This document shows positions 44,599-55,587 of a DNA stretch of 64,000 nt, piece by piece. Every line of letters begins with the position of its first letter. Position 1 is the first letter of the stretch. This DNA is from Tetrapyrgos nigripes. Lineage: Eukaryota; Basidiomycota; Agaricomycetes; Agaricales; Campanellaceae. The stretch is from contig JAACJM010000095.1 in the NCBI GenBank assembly GCA_013368315.1, positions 62,001 through 126,000 of the forward strand, given 5' to 3'. Position numbers and translations under genes: made by a program. The notes beneath the pieces are model-generated. The model had not been told where the DNA came from and did no database searches. It worked only from the letters and a program-made list of their open reading frames with translations.

Positions 44599-45789
44599 AG
44601 AGCGAATTTTGAACCATAGATATATCCGGATAATGTACAAGTCAATTCGAAAACGTAGAGTGCTTCACGTACGTGCACCATCAATCAAGTAATAAGTAAT
44701 CTCAATCTCAGCCTGGCAATCTGGAACACAACTGGTATCTGCATAAATACCTAGTTGGCAGACACATACCTTCCCGAACCTTTCAACATGATATCAGCCC
44801 GTTATCAACATCCCCCCGTTTTTGGCTCGAGAGAGCCCAGCCGTTCCAGACGTGCACTATAAGACACCAAAATTACACTAGAGTGTGCGCATCAGTACTC
44901 TCGTCCTGCATAAGGCGCAGTGAAGGCGCAGTGAAGACGCACCTTCGCGTCAGCTCTTTTCGTACATCTTAGTCAAGCAACGTAGGTACTCAATTCAGAG
45001 GGCCTCGTTCAGGTCATCCCTTTCCGCTGCTCAGATCCTTCTTGACGCCCTCAGCACTAACGGGAGCAACTACCCAAAGCCGTTTGTCCTTTTTCTACTC
45101 GTCAGTGAGGTAGCCGTGTGTCAACCTTTGAGTAGAGAGTATAGACTATTGTTGGAGGAAAGAGTGGACGAAATTCTTGCGGCTAGTTTTCTCGCAGTGG
45201 GAGGCCAACAGAGATGAGTCGGATGTAACAGAAACTTCGGTCTTGTCCATGGAGTTCGTGCTGCAGGTGCAGGAAAAGGAGAAGGAGGTGAGATGGATGA
45301 CACGTACTGCTCCAGCTCAGTCTCGACAACGTGTGAAAAAACCTCGCCCTCAACAAACATACATCTTGCATACTTACATCGTACCGAAGCCATGGTGTCC
45401 GGCTTAGTGTCTTCGTTAATGATGCCCCCAGGGCAACCATTATGGCCAGGTTTGCAGATTTGACTTGCGATAAATGACGAGTCTCAGCGATATAAACGCG
45501 TATGTGAACGGGGATGGCACGGCGGGATTGAGAGGTCGTGAGCATTGACACATGGCAGAAGCGTTGGCAACTTGGCGCCCTAGCTTCTTTGCCTTCTTTT
45601 GAAGCTACCGCCTTCTATTCTGCCACCAGGTCCCAAGACATTAATTCTCCTCTATCCTCCTACCCATTTTGAACGGGTGCGTACTAGTCCTGTTGTCTTT
45701 CTTGTAGGGCTGTGTAACGCGGCTTTAAGATGACGTAATCACGTTTTCGGCCCTTTCTGGGTTTATGCATCATTCACTTGGGTTCTCAC
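44599..45789. other. No recognised gene
   Basis: Short minus-strand frames near 45121-45551 (one starting MVALGASLTKTLSRTPWLRYD) have no family motifs. A small unknown spliced gene cannot be excluded. Confidence 0.35.
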
Positions 45790-45905
45790 GGTGGCAGTCA
45801 ACATGTTGACTGCCAGGTGCGCTCTCACGACGCGTTGACTGCCATGTTAACTGCCAGGGTACACTCCCACGGCCTGTTGACTGCAATGTTGACTGCCAAC
45901 ACTCC
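45790..45905. repeat. Cluster of palindromic GTTGACTGCC sites
   Basis: A perfect 24-bp palindrome (45792-45815, half-site TGGCAGTCAACA) is followed by two further imperfect pairs at a spacing of about 45 bases. Each is built from TTGACTGCC-like half-sites (five or more in 115 bases). Confidence 0.8.
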
Positions 45906-47880
45906 GTATTTTCATTCCATAGGGCGAATATTTCTTGAGAAAATAGTAGAATCATACTAGAAGGTGCTCCCAGCCCATTATGGTAGAAATCCAGGTTTTT
46001 ATGTAGACTGTATATAGTTCAATCACCCGCATTTATTTCCCAAATGGTATGTACAAGGCTTTAATTCTCTATCTTATCTGAGTCTCTCTATGTGATTCGC
46101 TAACTGAAGAGATCATTGGCCAGAGCTGCAGCAATGCAGTTTGGTACCAACCTTCTGAGCTTTAGTTTGATGGGTTTTCTTTGTCTTTCTCTCAGGGTTT
46201 TTCTATCATTTATCTATTGTTTTATCTTTGTTCCTTACTGCACTCAGCAGCGCATAGTCACTTTAGTCACCTTTAGCTTATTCTCTTATGACTCGTTTTG
46301 TATGATATCCATATGACAAATCCCTATGAATACTTATATTTATGTATCTACTACAGGAGTTCTGGAATACATGACTTACTCCAGTCTGTCAAGTCCGAGT
46401 CGCAGTAGCATGAACTGTTGGGAAACCTTCCCCTGCTTCACTTCTACCTCTTGCTATGCCTCGGATATCTCCCAAGAGTCCCTTGATACAGCAAGAGCCT
46501 TGTTGATACTAGGCAATGGAAGTCTTACTTTGTACATTCTTGAGAGCCGGAATATAAAAAAACAGCCCACAGTGAGTGCCAGCTAAGTATCTAACATTCA
46601 AGTTTTATGCGCGCGGAGATTCTCTTGAAATCTCTCTTTTCCTTTTTTTTTCTTTCTTTCCCGTGAATTTTCGGGCCGGGATACCCAAGGAAATGGTGCA
46701 TAAACCCTTTTCTGCCTGCAGATCCTCACGAAAATGCCAGGAAAGTTCTCCAGGAGGCTTGTAAAGATTAACTGAGTTGATGTGAGCCCAAAAATTGGCG
46801 TAGGAAGCCAAAGAGGAAGCGATTGTGACTTGGGGTCAGATCGCTGGACAATTGCCGGATTTGACCGGCAAAGCGCTCTCTCCTGCAAAATGATTAGCTC
46901 ATCATCAAAGTCGCGTTACACAGCCCTCTACTTTGGAACCAGACTACATATACGCACACGAAGAGTGTCAAGCGGGTATCGTCAGTCTGGCTACGCGAGA
47001 CTAGGTGCGTACGCCGGACAGTGGACGAAAGTACAGTTGCGTACAAACGGTTTCTTCGACTTTATGCGCTTCGTCTCAGGCTACTCTATCGTCATCTTCA
47101 AGAATTCAAAAGCGTCTATGGACTTGATGGACAAATGTTACGAGGCCCTTTTAAGGGTCTCGTTCTTATAACACGCCGTTTGCAGCGGTGGCTATGCCAA
47201 GTCGGTATACCGGCATTTTCCGCCAGACGCGGTCCAGACTCCAGACCTCAGTACTCAGTTTCGATCGGCTTCGGCATCTCTCATCCGATGCTGTGCACGT
47301 CATGACGTGGCCTTGTCCGCTCTCATCCCCAACGCTCATCAGCTTTTCAATGCGACAACACCTCTTCGCTATGCTCGCCATACTTTTGGCTCTCTTTATC
47401 TCAGTTCCTACTCCTCAGCCCATTATCTCAACGTGTCTGCCGATCTCAAAAACTGAACACAATACAGCATCAAGGAATTCGTGCTTCGATAACCCTCGCT
47501 CAGCGCTGGACTCTGGTGCTCCCTACAGTTTTCAGTTCGCGATATCGGATATCGATGGGTATAGGTGCGTCGTTTGTTGTGTATCGCAGCTGCGCACTAA
47601 CTAATATGGGTGGCAGCTCCGCTACATCTCGGATTACGCACTTGGACAGTTTGCCATATACTCCTGCCTTCAAGGTATTACAATTTTCGGTCTTGGAACT
47701 CAACGGATACTGGTGCGTTGTTGCGTAGCTCGCTTTGCTTTCGCCAGCTCATTACAATCTCATCCCTAGTAACGGTATACTGTTCTCATCGTCTTCGGTT
47801 ACAATCCTGGATACCCTCAGTGACTCCTGTGAACGTTTCTCCCCTTGCAATCCGGTTCCTACATTGTCTTCCTGCTCGCC
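45906..47880. other. No recognised gene, 5' flank of the Helitron
   Basis: Several short open frames lack motifs. The 5' boundary (TC) of the Helitron must lie here or just downstream but cannot be fixed without other copies. Confidence 0.35.
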
Positions 47881-47889
47881 CGAACACGG

Positions 47890-47965
47890 ACTATGCCCCT
47901 GGAAATTGATTTGCCCGTGGAAATTGATTTGCTCATGGAAATTTACTATCCTATGGAAATTAATT
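47890..47965 (+). repeat. Four tandem TGGAAATTGATTT-like units
   Basis: CCTGGAAATTGATTTGCC and three variants follow one another with a period of about 18 bases at the AT-rich/GC-rich junction. Confidence 0.75.
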
Positions 47966-48597
47966 TATTTTGTACAAAGTTCTCTTCGTGATCTCGAGTG
48001 GGAACTATATGCGATTTGTCGAAATATGATCTATATGTTTGAAAAAATCACTTCATCACAATGCATCAAGCAGTCTATTACTCTGATCCACATGGTGCAG
48101 CCTACAAGACCAATCCACTCGTTCTCGCTACTTTCTTTTGCAATGTCAGCTACAACCAGAATACCAAATGAAGCAAGCAAATATGTTTGGCATGCTATCA
48201 CTGAGCAGTATACCTTGTACAGCGTAACGTGCTCCTGCAATGTTTCTCTAGCAATGTGTCTTCTCGATGTATATTCGGAGGTACTACACATCCGACTTTC
48301 GCTTTTTCGTAGTTTCATGTATTGTCATGACTATTGGGCACTAATGTCCGTAGCCTTTTATCACCGCCGCAATTTCCTGCATGCTCTCTGCAGCTGTTCC
48401 TTGTCTATGCTGCATCCTCCCCCTAAAATGATTATGTTCAACAACAATCTTGACGGAGTCGCAAAATGGACCACTCATGCTCTTACGATGAATATGACTG
48501 ATAAAATCTATCAGTTCTTTGTAACAATACATGATTGTTCTCAACGTCTTATCCTGCTGTTTCTCCTGAGTCATCAAGTAACATCACATCTGCTGAC

Positions 48598-51500
48598 ACA
48601 CCCAAAATGCTCTGGATTTGCTTTGAAGGGTGGCGCATGCGTAGCAAAAACGACTTTCAATTATTACCAGCTGAAGGACTATCTAGTGGTAGAAACTTCA
48701 ATTGTAAATCCAGAATCAGTGATGTTCCGGTTCAAGGAAGTTCAAGATTGTGAAGAGCATAATGTTCAAAATGTGGTGCCTAACCTTTTATATACTGACA
48801 TACCTCTTTCTAAGCTTGTTCCCATGTTGAACCGCAAAACTTTGCAGAAACTTGCCAGGCAACACAAAATCAAAATTGGTTGGAACCTCAAACTCAATGA
48901 AATTGCTGCTCTATGCAGTCTTCATAAATGTGCTAATGATTGTAAGCAATATATATCTGTCTTTGAGCCCTTGAGCACTGTACAAGTCAAAACAGACTTT
49001 TTTCCTCCCAAGCCAAACCAGCCAGAATTCATTAAAAAAATCATTGAAAGTTGGACTGAAGATTTCCATTCTAATAATATAGAAGAGGCTGGTTGTGCTG
49101 TCTGTGGTCAACTGAAACCTCGATCAGATTTGAATCCATTGAAATCAGTGTCTGGTTTTCTACAAGTACTGTGCACATCTGGAGTGACCCGATCTGAAAG
49201 AAAATCTTCAAGTGAAAAAATTACTGAGATCAGTAGCCCAGTAATCGATAAGAATTGTGATAAAGTATGCTCTGAGTGTCGACGTGCTTTATTGAATGGC
49301 AAAGTACCACGTATCTCACTGGCTCGAGGACTCTGGCTTGGTGATGTTCCTTCTGAGTTGAAAGATTTGAATTTTGTGGAGCGGCTTCTGATTCAAAAAA
49401 TTAGGACTAATTGCTGTTTTGTAAGAGTGTCTTCTGGAACACGCAAAATGATATCTCACGTCATAGCTTTTGATTCACCAGTGACCAAAGTGTATGATAT
49501 CCTACCACCCCCGCCTGATGAATTAGATGAAGTTCTTGCAATCATGTTTACAGGGCCTTGTAAACCAACTGAAAAGGATTACCAGAGGACTCCAATGCTG
49601 GTACGTCGCAGATATGTTTACAATGCATTAACATGGTTAAAGTTAAACCATCCCGCGTATCATGATCTAAATATCTCTATGGAAAATCTTAATATGTACG
49701 CTGAAAATATACCTCCAGTATCAGTAGAATGGAAGCCTACAGACAATGAAGGAAACCGAATCCCAGAAGGAACAAGTGTACATGACAATGAGCCTGAGAT
49801 TGGGACTGAACAGGGTGAAGTTCCTTTTGTTGTACATGGACTGACAGGTGAAAACCTTCAAAATGAGACAGTAGAATCACAAAAGGCAAAAGCCTTAGCT
49901 CATTTGAATGCACAAGGCAAATTCTTGGCTGTAGGCCACAGCAAGGAGAGCTCAACAATATTCAAGAATCCTAAACTTTATCCATCAATTTTTCCATGGC
50001 TTTTCCCTTATGGATTAGGAGGTTTTGGAATGAACAATATCCTGAAGTTCGGAGAAAAGGCTCACAAAAAGTTTTTACTCAATTATCATGATAAACGATT
50101 TCAGACTGACATCACCTTTCCATTTGTTGCATTCAGCCATGAGCAAATTAAAGCAGCAACTTCTAATGGCTTTGCAATGACTGAGCTTCAATCATTTCCA
50201 GCCATTGCTGACCGGATACTTAATATCAACCATACTGTACTCACAAATATCATTCAAAGGCTTGAAAGAGGAGAGATGGTACGTCCTGAAACTGAAGAAG
50301 AAAAAGCTTGCTTCTCTATAATTCAAGATCTAGATCACGTAGGTGGTGGTGTGAAAGGTTCTATGGCTAGTAAAAAATATCTCAGAAATGAGCTGTGGTC
50401 TCTAATTGCTTACTTAGGTGCACCATCATGGTATATTACCTTTGCTCCTTCAGACACAACCCATCCACTGTGTTTATATTATGCTGGTACTCATGAAAAA
50501 TTCCAGCCAAATCTCAAATTACCAGATGATGATAGAACCAGACAAGTAATAAGAAATCCTGTCTCCGGTGCTAAATTTTTTGATTTCATGGTAAGAATGT
50601 TTATAAAGCATATTCTTGGAGTAGACAGTGGTCATGATGGGCTATTTGGCAAAACAAGTGCCTATTATGGGACTGTTGAACAGCAAGGCAGGCTGACACT
50701 TCATTTACATATGCTTCTCTGGATTGCTTTTTCAAGGTCTCCACAAGAAATCAGAGATGGAATCTTAGACCCTAACAGTGACTTTCAAAAGAAAATTGTT
50801 GAATATCTTGAAAGTGTACATACTGGTAATTTCATGACAGGAGATCAGGAGAGTGTACAGGAAACAGTCAAGTTGAGAACTGAATCAGAAGATTATGTTA
50901 ACCCTGTTTACTCTCTTCCATCAGCCCCTCCAAATTGCACAGCGCATAAATGTAATAATAAAGAGCAGTGTGATGTATGTGTATCTACTGAACAATGGTG
51001 GGATAAGTATAAAGCTGAGGTAGATGATATAGTCACTCGCACTCATATACACAAATGTAAGTCAACTATGGGTAAAGATGGCAAACGTAAGAAAAATAGA
51101 GACTATTTTGGCTGCCTGGATAATAAGTACGGAACTTGTAGTGCAAGATTTCCACGCGAAGTCATAGACACTACACAGGTTGATGAAGAAACAGGATATT
51201 TGAAAATACAGAAGCATGAACCTTGGATTAACACTTATAATCCGACAATGACATATCTATTGCGGTGTAATTCAGATGTCACTTCACTGCTATCTGGGAC
51301 TGCAATTAAGGCAGTTGTATATTATGTGACTAATTACATCACAAAATGGAGTTTGAATACACACATCATTTTTGATGTTATAAAATCTGTTCTGGTTCGA
51401 AATTCTGAAATGTTAAATGGACCTTTGAGCAGGCAAGAGAAGGTGAGAAAATTGGTCACACAGATGGTAAATCTTTTATCTGTAAAAATGGAGCTAGGAG

Positions 51501-54289
51501 CTCCTATGATCTGCATGTACTTATTAGACAATCCAGACCACTATACCAGCCATAAGTTCAAAGCTTTTTATTGGAAGAGTTATGTGAATGAAGTTAAAAA
51601 ATATTGGAGCAGTGATGACGAGGACAAACCACCAGGTAAAGATAAGGTAATTTTACTCAGGAAGAGAAATGGAGTGGTAGCCCTTTCACAAGTTTGTGAT
51701 TATATATATCGTCCATTAGAGCTTGAGCATATGTGTCTTTATGATTGGGTGCAGCTATGTGAAAGGGTAAAAGTATCAAAAAACAAAGTATCACATCAAA
51801 GTCCAGATGAGTTGATGGATATGGAGGTGGTCAATGAAAATGATTCTGATGCTGAAAGCACTGTATCAGATACAGACTCTGATATAAGTCTAGAATCGGA
51901 TGAAGAAGATGATGATGCATGTGAAGCTGAGTATTTACAAGGCCCCAAACCAATGAATAAAGAAACCTTATCACAAAATATGTTTCCTTTTCTTCATGGA
52001 CATCCACTTGCTGATACACATGCAATGAAAGTTGGATCTAATGCAAAAAGACTTGTTCCAAACTTTATTGGAGGAACACTACCCAGAGCTGATAAGGGTA
52101 ATCGCGAATATTATTGTACTGTCATGCTAACTTTATTCAAACCATGGAGGAATGGAAAAATCTTGAAGCATGAGGATCAAAGCTGGGATGATGCATTCAC
52201 TAATTTCCAGTTCACAGCGCAGCAGAAGCAAGTACTCAAAAATTTCCAAGTTCGTTATGAATGTTTAGATTCAAGAGATGACTATAATGCTCAAAGAAAA
52301 ACAATGAGTAATAATGCTGTAGATGCAGATATCATTGAATATGAACCAGAATATGATGATGGAATTGATTCTGAGTTACTTGAGATTTCAGATGAATGTG
52401 GGCCATTTGAGAGACGCCGACAAGAAGACATGAATGAAATGACAGGGATTTTGGTAGGAATGGGCTGGACAGATAATTTACATGACCATAAGTCGTTGAT
52501 CCCACAGGAATGTCAACCAGAGGTCACCCGAAGTGCACATAGCTGGAAGCTTCAAATTAACAAAATGAGGCAGGATATACTTGACAAGAGACATAAATCT
52601 AGTGCAAACCAGGACACTGCTAATAAATTCAAGAATAGGTTTCCTAATCAAGTTGAGATATTAGACAAAACAGCTTTTGAGACCAAGACAAGACAAGGTC
52701 AAACTCAGAATCTCATTGATACTATAGCTAATGAATATAAATTCCATGATAATCCTGAGCAGAACAGAGCTTTTAGAATTATTGCAAATCACGCAGCCAG
52801 TCCATGTCCTGAGCAACTGAAAATGTACATTGGGGGGATGGGTGGCACTGGCAAATCAACTGTTCTCCGTGCTTTAAGAAAGTTTTTTGCAGAACGCAAT
52901 GAGTCACACCGCATGCTTGTTGTTGCCCCAACTGGAAGCGCAGCTGCGCTGTTGGCAGGATCAACATATCACTACATGTTTGGTATCAACTCAAAGTCTG
53001 AGGGAGAAAACCATTCTACATCCATACCACAAATCTGTTCGCGTTTAGAAGGTGTCAATTATGTTTTTCTGGACGAAGTATCTATGTTATCTTGTAAAGA
53101 TATGTATAAGACCAGCGCAAAGCTCGCACTTGCTTTAAGCATGCCTCACCTTCCTTTTGGTGGTATGAGTATGATTTTTGCGGGTGATTTTAGTCAGCTC
53201 CCGCCAGCGATAGGCGGAGAAAGTGTAGCATTATATAGTCACTCTATTGGCCAATCACCCAAATCAAAATCGGATCAAGAAAACTCCATAGGACAGCATC
53301 TTTGGCATCAAGTAAATACAGTTGTGATGCTCAGAAAAAATATGAGACAAACTGAACAATCAGAAAAAGATGACAAGTATAGAAATGCGTTAGAAAATAT
53401 GCGATACAAGTCATGTACGCCTGAGGATATTGCATTTTTGCGGACAATGATTTCAAACCCATGTCAGCCAGAAAAATCATTGAAGAATGAGAATTTTCGG
53501 AATACTCCTATCATTCTCACTTATAATAAGCACAAGGATGTTGCTAATCGGCTTGGAACTGAGCGATTTGCTGCAGAAACTTGCCAGAAACTCACATCTT
53601 TTTATTCTGAAGATGAACATGTAATCCTTGAGGAGATTCCTGAAGATCAAAGACAATACAGAAAAAGACGAAGATCTAAGCGATTTCGAGTGAACGGTAA
53701 GATTCAGAAAGAACTTTGGAGCCAACCACATTCTTATAATGATCGACAAGTTCCAGGTAGATTAGATCTATGCCTAGGAATGCCCGTTATGATTAGATAC
53801 AATAGTGCCACAGAACTTTGTATCACAAAAGGTCAAGAGGGCTATGTTCATGGTTGGAAAGCCAAGACGGGTAAACATGGCAAGTTAGTCTTAGATGTAC
53901 TCTTTATCAAGCTTCATAAGCCACCCAATCCTCCAGCTCCAATCAAATTTGATGGCTTACCAGAGAATGTTGTCCCTATAACTCGCAACACAGTCCGAAT
54001 TGAATGCAAGCTATCAGATGACTCTGAAATTGCTATATCTCGGACACAGGTTGAAATACTACCCAATTTTGCAATGACAGACTTTGCCTCTCAAGGAAAG
54101 ACTAGGGATTGGAATGTTGTTGACATACATAACAGCAGGGACTTTAGAGCTATATACACAGCATTGTCTCGTAGCTCCTGCGCTGATCAAACTCTTATTT
54201 TACAAGGATTTAATACAAACTTATTGACAGGTGGCATAAAGAATAAAGGTGGATATAGACAGGAGCTCAGAATTAGAACTTCTAGATGA
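48598..54289 (+). CDS. Helitron Rep-helicase (RepHel)
   Basis: The frame is open from 47735 to 54289 (2184 codons), but recognisable sequence starts near 48600. There is an N-terminal DUF6570-like region (GCAVCGQLKPRSDL, ARGLWLGDVP, FTGPCKPTEKDYQRTPMLVRR), then a Helitron-like N domain (KLYPSIFPWLFPYGLGG, SLIAYLGAPSWYITFAPSD). The HUH endonuclease motif GRLTLHLHMLLW is near 50690-50725, with the tyrosine motif YYVTNYITK near 51320. A Pif1-type SF1 helicase follows, with Walker A GGMGGTGKST (52833-52862), Walker B FLDEVSML (about 53065), GDFSQLPP and motif VI YTALSRS. The protein nicks, unwinds and transfers one strand. No internal stop was seen, so the catalytic part is intact. The stop at 54289 results from a frame shift into the next feature. 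The true start is uncertain. Confidence 0.9.
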
Positions 54290-55463
54290 GATAACAAGAC
54301 TAAAATACTTGGGGATATTGTCACCTTCTGTCTTCGGTGACCGTCGGTCAAGTTTGATCAAGTCATTCCGCACTGTGCAAGGCATAAACTTTGTCCCTGC
54401 CTCAGTGCACAAGTCTATTGAATGGAATGATAGTGACCCTCTACCAGACACATTTGATTCAGGAGAAACATGGCAAATTATCTCTGCTGATAATGAAACT
54501 GACCAGAAAAACAAAAGGCAGCTCAAAGGAAATTTTAAAACTGCAAAAGGTGCTACACAAAATGAGACAAAAGGAAGGACTCTCAAGAGAAAAGCTCAGG
54601 CTGAAGAACCTGAAAGACCAAGTACTACTCCTAAAAAGAAAATCAAAGAAGATGTTCCAGCTCAGATTCAGAGAAATTCAGCTTCATATTTAAGCTATCC
54701 ATCCCTAAGATGGTTTCTCAATAGCTGTGCTTATGACTCTGCCATCATCCTTCTGTATTACCTTTACGTCAATCATTTTGAGATTGAAATGTCTCATTTT
54801 ACACAAATACTGTTCATGGATCTACTGGATGCTTTTCGCTCTGGCATTACAGATCTTACAGCTGCAAGAGAAAATGTGAGGCGTGGTCTTCATAACATTG
54901 ATTCAGAAGCATTTTCTTATGGACAGTATGCTGATGCCGGTGAAGTGCTTCTAGCATTAACGCAGTCAGATCTTTCATTTTCCAGAAGTCAAGTTATCTG
55001 CACTAATAATCATGTTCATAAACCATGGAAAAATAGAACAAATATGCTACTTTATATGTCTTCCAGAATGTATCAATCTACACAACAATGGGTAGACAAT
55101 TTTGTTCAACCATTTGGTTGGCAATGCCAAATCTGTCATACAGAGCTTCAAACTGTCATTGAGTTTACTAGATTTCCTAAATTCTTTTTACTGTATGTCC
55201 CAATAAATGCTTCAATGGAGATTGACAGGATGATTAACCTCACTGTCGATGGCAACCAAAAACCATATGATTTGAAAGCTATAATTTATTTTGGAGAAGA
55301 GCACTTTATTCTCCGTATATTCAGTAATCAAGCAGAATATATATATGATGGTATCAAAAATGGAGTACCCCATAAAGCTAGCATATTGGTAAATGGAACT
55401 GAATCTGTTACATATTATGACAATAAAAAAGCAGCAGTTTTGCTATATGGCTTATTTGTATAA
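54270..55463 (+). CDS. Helitron C-terminal extension: linker plus cysteine-peptidase-like domain, out of frame
   Basis: About 400 codons continuing the Helitron protein in another frame. It opens with ELELLDEITRLKYLGILS and VFGDRRSSLIKSFR, sequence that in related fungal Helitrons follows directly on the helicase. It has no early ATG, and the overlap with the upstream frame suggests a 2-base deletion near 54270. After a basic, nuclear-signal-like region (KRKAQAEEP, PKKKIKED) comes a domain with LNSCAYDSAIILLYYLY near 54718 (candidate nucleophile Cys, as in NSC-YDS of USP/OTU-like peptidases), paired cysteines (CQICHTEL) and a late EEHFILRIF (candidate His). The fold assignment is inference from motif spacing. 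It could aid the element by deubiquitination or protein processing. Confidence 0.6.
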   Translation, partial: ELELLDEITRLKYLGILSPSVFGDRRSSLIKSFRTVQGINFVPASVHKSIEWNDSDPLPDTFDSGETWQIISADNETDQKNKRQLKGNFKTAKGATQNETKGRTLKRKAQAEEPERPSTTPKKKIKEDVPAQIQRNSASYLSYPSLRWFLNSCAYDSAIILLYYLYVNHFEIEMSHFTQILFMDLLDAFRSGITDLTAARENVRRGLHNIDSEAFSYGQYADAGEVLLALTQSDLSFSRSQVICTNNHVHKPWKNRTNMLLYMSSRMYQSTQQWVDNFVQPFGWQCQICHTELQTVIEFTRFPKFFLLYVPINASMEIDRMINLTVDGNQKPYDLKAIIYFGEEHFILRIFSNQAEYIYDGIKNGVPHKASILVNGTESVTYYDNKKAAVLLYGLFV

Positions 55464-55498
55464 GTAATAATAATGTTTGTTGATTTCAGGGCCTCGTT

Positions 55499-55518
55499 AT
55501 TGCCACGCGAAGCGGTGG
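55499..55518 (+). terminator. Candidate Helitron 3' terminal hairpin
   Basis: GCCACGC and GCGGTGGC pair around a GAA loop with one bulge, followed by CCACAAGCTC. A GC-rich palindrome a short distance from the 3' end is diagnostic of Helitrons, but the CTRR terminus is not seen. Confidence 0.4.
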
Positions 55519-55587
55519 CCCACAAGCTCTTCATTACCGTATTTACTCATCTCGATTGCGTACCATGGTTTCCCCTCAAACTGTGCT

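Larger units (their letters stand above)
47881..55530 (+). mobile_element. Helitron (rolling-circle transposon), boundaries approximate
   Basis: The AT-rich block carries the Rep-helicase gene and its C-terminal extension. The 3' side is bounded by the last exon of P450-1, which ends at 55588, so the element ends between 55463 and 55588. A hairpin near 55499-55518 is the candidate terminal palindrome. A CTRR end and the 5' TC start were not identified. The interval start is only where the composition changes. Confidence 0.75.

Noticed and set aside
45121..45551. Small minus-strand gene
   Set aside because: Two overlapping frames start plausibly but show no splice-consistent product or known domain.
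47735..48597. Start of the Helitron protein at 47735
   Set aside because: The first 290 codons look like translated non-coding DNA. Conserved sequence begins near 48600.
55505..55535. Exact 3' end of the Helitron
   Set aside because: A plausible hairpin exists, but no CTRR follows at the expected distance, so the boundary is left approximate.
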